In this document: positions 63,344 through 64,000 of the stretch, in pieces
Position numbering within the stretch: the stretch's first letter is position 1
Layout: each line of letters starts with the position of its first letter
DNA from: Hermodice carunculata
Lineage: Eukaryota > Annelida > Polychaeta > Eunicida > Amphinomidae
NCBI GenBank assembly: GCA_964020975.1
Contig: OZ026625.1
Coordinates: 38,405,606-38,469,605 of the forward strand
Direction: 5' to 3'
DNA length: 64,000 nt
Made by a program: the position numbers and the translations under genes
The notes under the pieces: generated by a model
Told to the model about the DNA's origin: nothing
Seen by the model: only the letters and a program-made list of their open reading frames with translations
Databases searched by the model: none

Positions 63344-63378
63344 CTATTGGCAATTTATGTATCATGTTTGCATGTAGC

Positions 63379-63689
63379 TTATTTTATGAACAAGGACTTG
63401 TGACTCATTATTTTGTGATATTTCAAAACAATAACAATGCAAGAATCCATACTTCATATTGACATTCCCTGGTTAAAAATATTAAGGAAAATTTTGTGCT
63501 CTAAAATCTCATTATACAACTTTAAATGATTATCTGGTTTATTGAAAACTGTATAATTGACAAGTTGTACTTTGTAATTGTTATGTCATTTTGTCACAAC
63601 TGATCCTAAGATAAGCCTTTAGCAATTACAAATACTCCATTGTCTTTTTCTGCTTGTATCATTGAGCAGTTTAGATGGTTTCACCACTC
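63379..63689. other. No recognised feature; possible intron
   Basis: AT-rich. If the partial gene is real this is intronic on the minus strand. Confidence 0.3.
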
Positions 63690-63825
63690 TTTCCAAAAAA
63701 ATTTTTAAAAAATAAAATAGAGTAAGAAAATTAAATAAAAAAAATAAATAACTAGATAAATAAATAAATAAGTAAATAAAAAATTAAATAAACAAACAAA
63801 CAAATAAATGAATAAATAAATAAAA
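63690..63825. repeat. (AAAT)n/(AAAC)n A-rich microsatellite
   Basis: AAATAAAT and AAACAAAC tetramers following an A-rich lead. Confidence 0.93.
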
Positions 63826-64000
63826 TCACAGGACTAGCAGAATTCAAAGCTGCGCTCTGTGGTCTAATGGCTCTTTATCTGTCTTGCCCACTGCCGGTTC
63901 TTTGCATTGATCGAGGTTTTACTTTGGGCTGATACAACTACTGATAAATGCAAAGGGAATCTGCAGTGCAACAAGTGCACACGAGGTTATAAATTATAGT
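63826..64000. other. No recognised feature
   Basis: A minus-strand acceptor-like CACTGCAG lies near 63963, but the frame after it soon closes. Confidence 0.3.

Overview
This window looks like AT-rich nuclear DNA of a marine invertebrate. The reasons are: long stretches with no open frame, introns, abundant microsatellites ((TA)n, (CA)n, (TC)n, (TAA)n, (ATGT)n, (GAT)n), fossils of several eukaryotic transposon classes, and a receptor combining C-type-lectin, LDLa, leucine-rich-repeat and 7TM parts. That receptor architecture is known from molluscs (snail GRL101), echinoderms, amphioxus, brachiopods and hemichordates. I cannot name the species or phylum. No bacterial-type gene, CRISPR array, rRNA or convincing tRNA was seen.

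Layout. 1-9 kb: a degenerate L1/Tx1-type LINE (minus), a perfect 218-bp tandem duplication, a dispersed repeat running into (TA)n, the 3' tail of a CR1-type LINE, and a 250-bp (TAA)n tract. 9.6-11.5 kb: a decayed packaging-ATPase-like module of a virus-like element (fossil). 12.9-17.7 kb: an exon-like tandem duplication, a minisatellite, a 57-bp-arm hairpin and short tandem repeats. 18.1-19 kb: Penelope-like reverse transcriptase remnants (minus). 21.9-25.2 kb: the one clearly intact host gene, the large 3' exon of the GRL101-like receptor (minus), whose 5' exons were not found. 28-36 kb: microsatellites and diverged repeat families. 36-37.8 kb: a decayed CR1-like LINE (plus). 39.6-39.9 kb: a minisatellite.

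47.5-52.0 kb: the most interesting object, a 4.5-kb DNA transposon. It is bounded by TTAA duplications and short ACTGGAGA inverted ends, and carries two divergent genes: a Kolobok-like DDE transposase (plus) and a small cysteine-motif protein (minus). Both are lightly broken, so the copy is probably immobile but not ancient. 54 kb: another LINE RT remnant (minus). 60.0-60.5 kb: a 492-bp MITE with 39-bp terminal inverted repeats, perhaps holding a THAP-domain start. It lies directly beside a decayed Ty1/copia pol fossil. 62-62.2 kb: a second copy of the repeat seen at 4 kb, again next to (TA)n. 62.9-63.4 kb: two coding-looking exons of an unrecognised host gene (minus) that would continue past the right edge.

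The genes form no operon or pathway. The window is a repeat-rich intergenic landscape with one receptor gene, one probable partial gene and many transposon fossils. All family assignments come from reading translated sequence by eye; no database search was possible.
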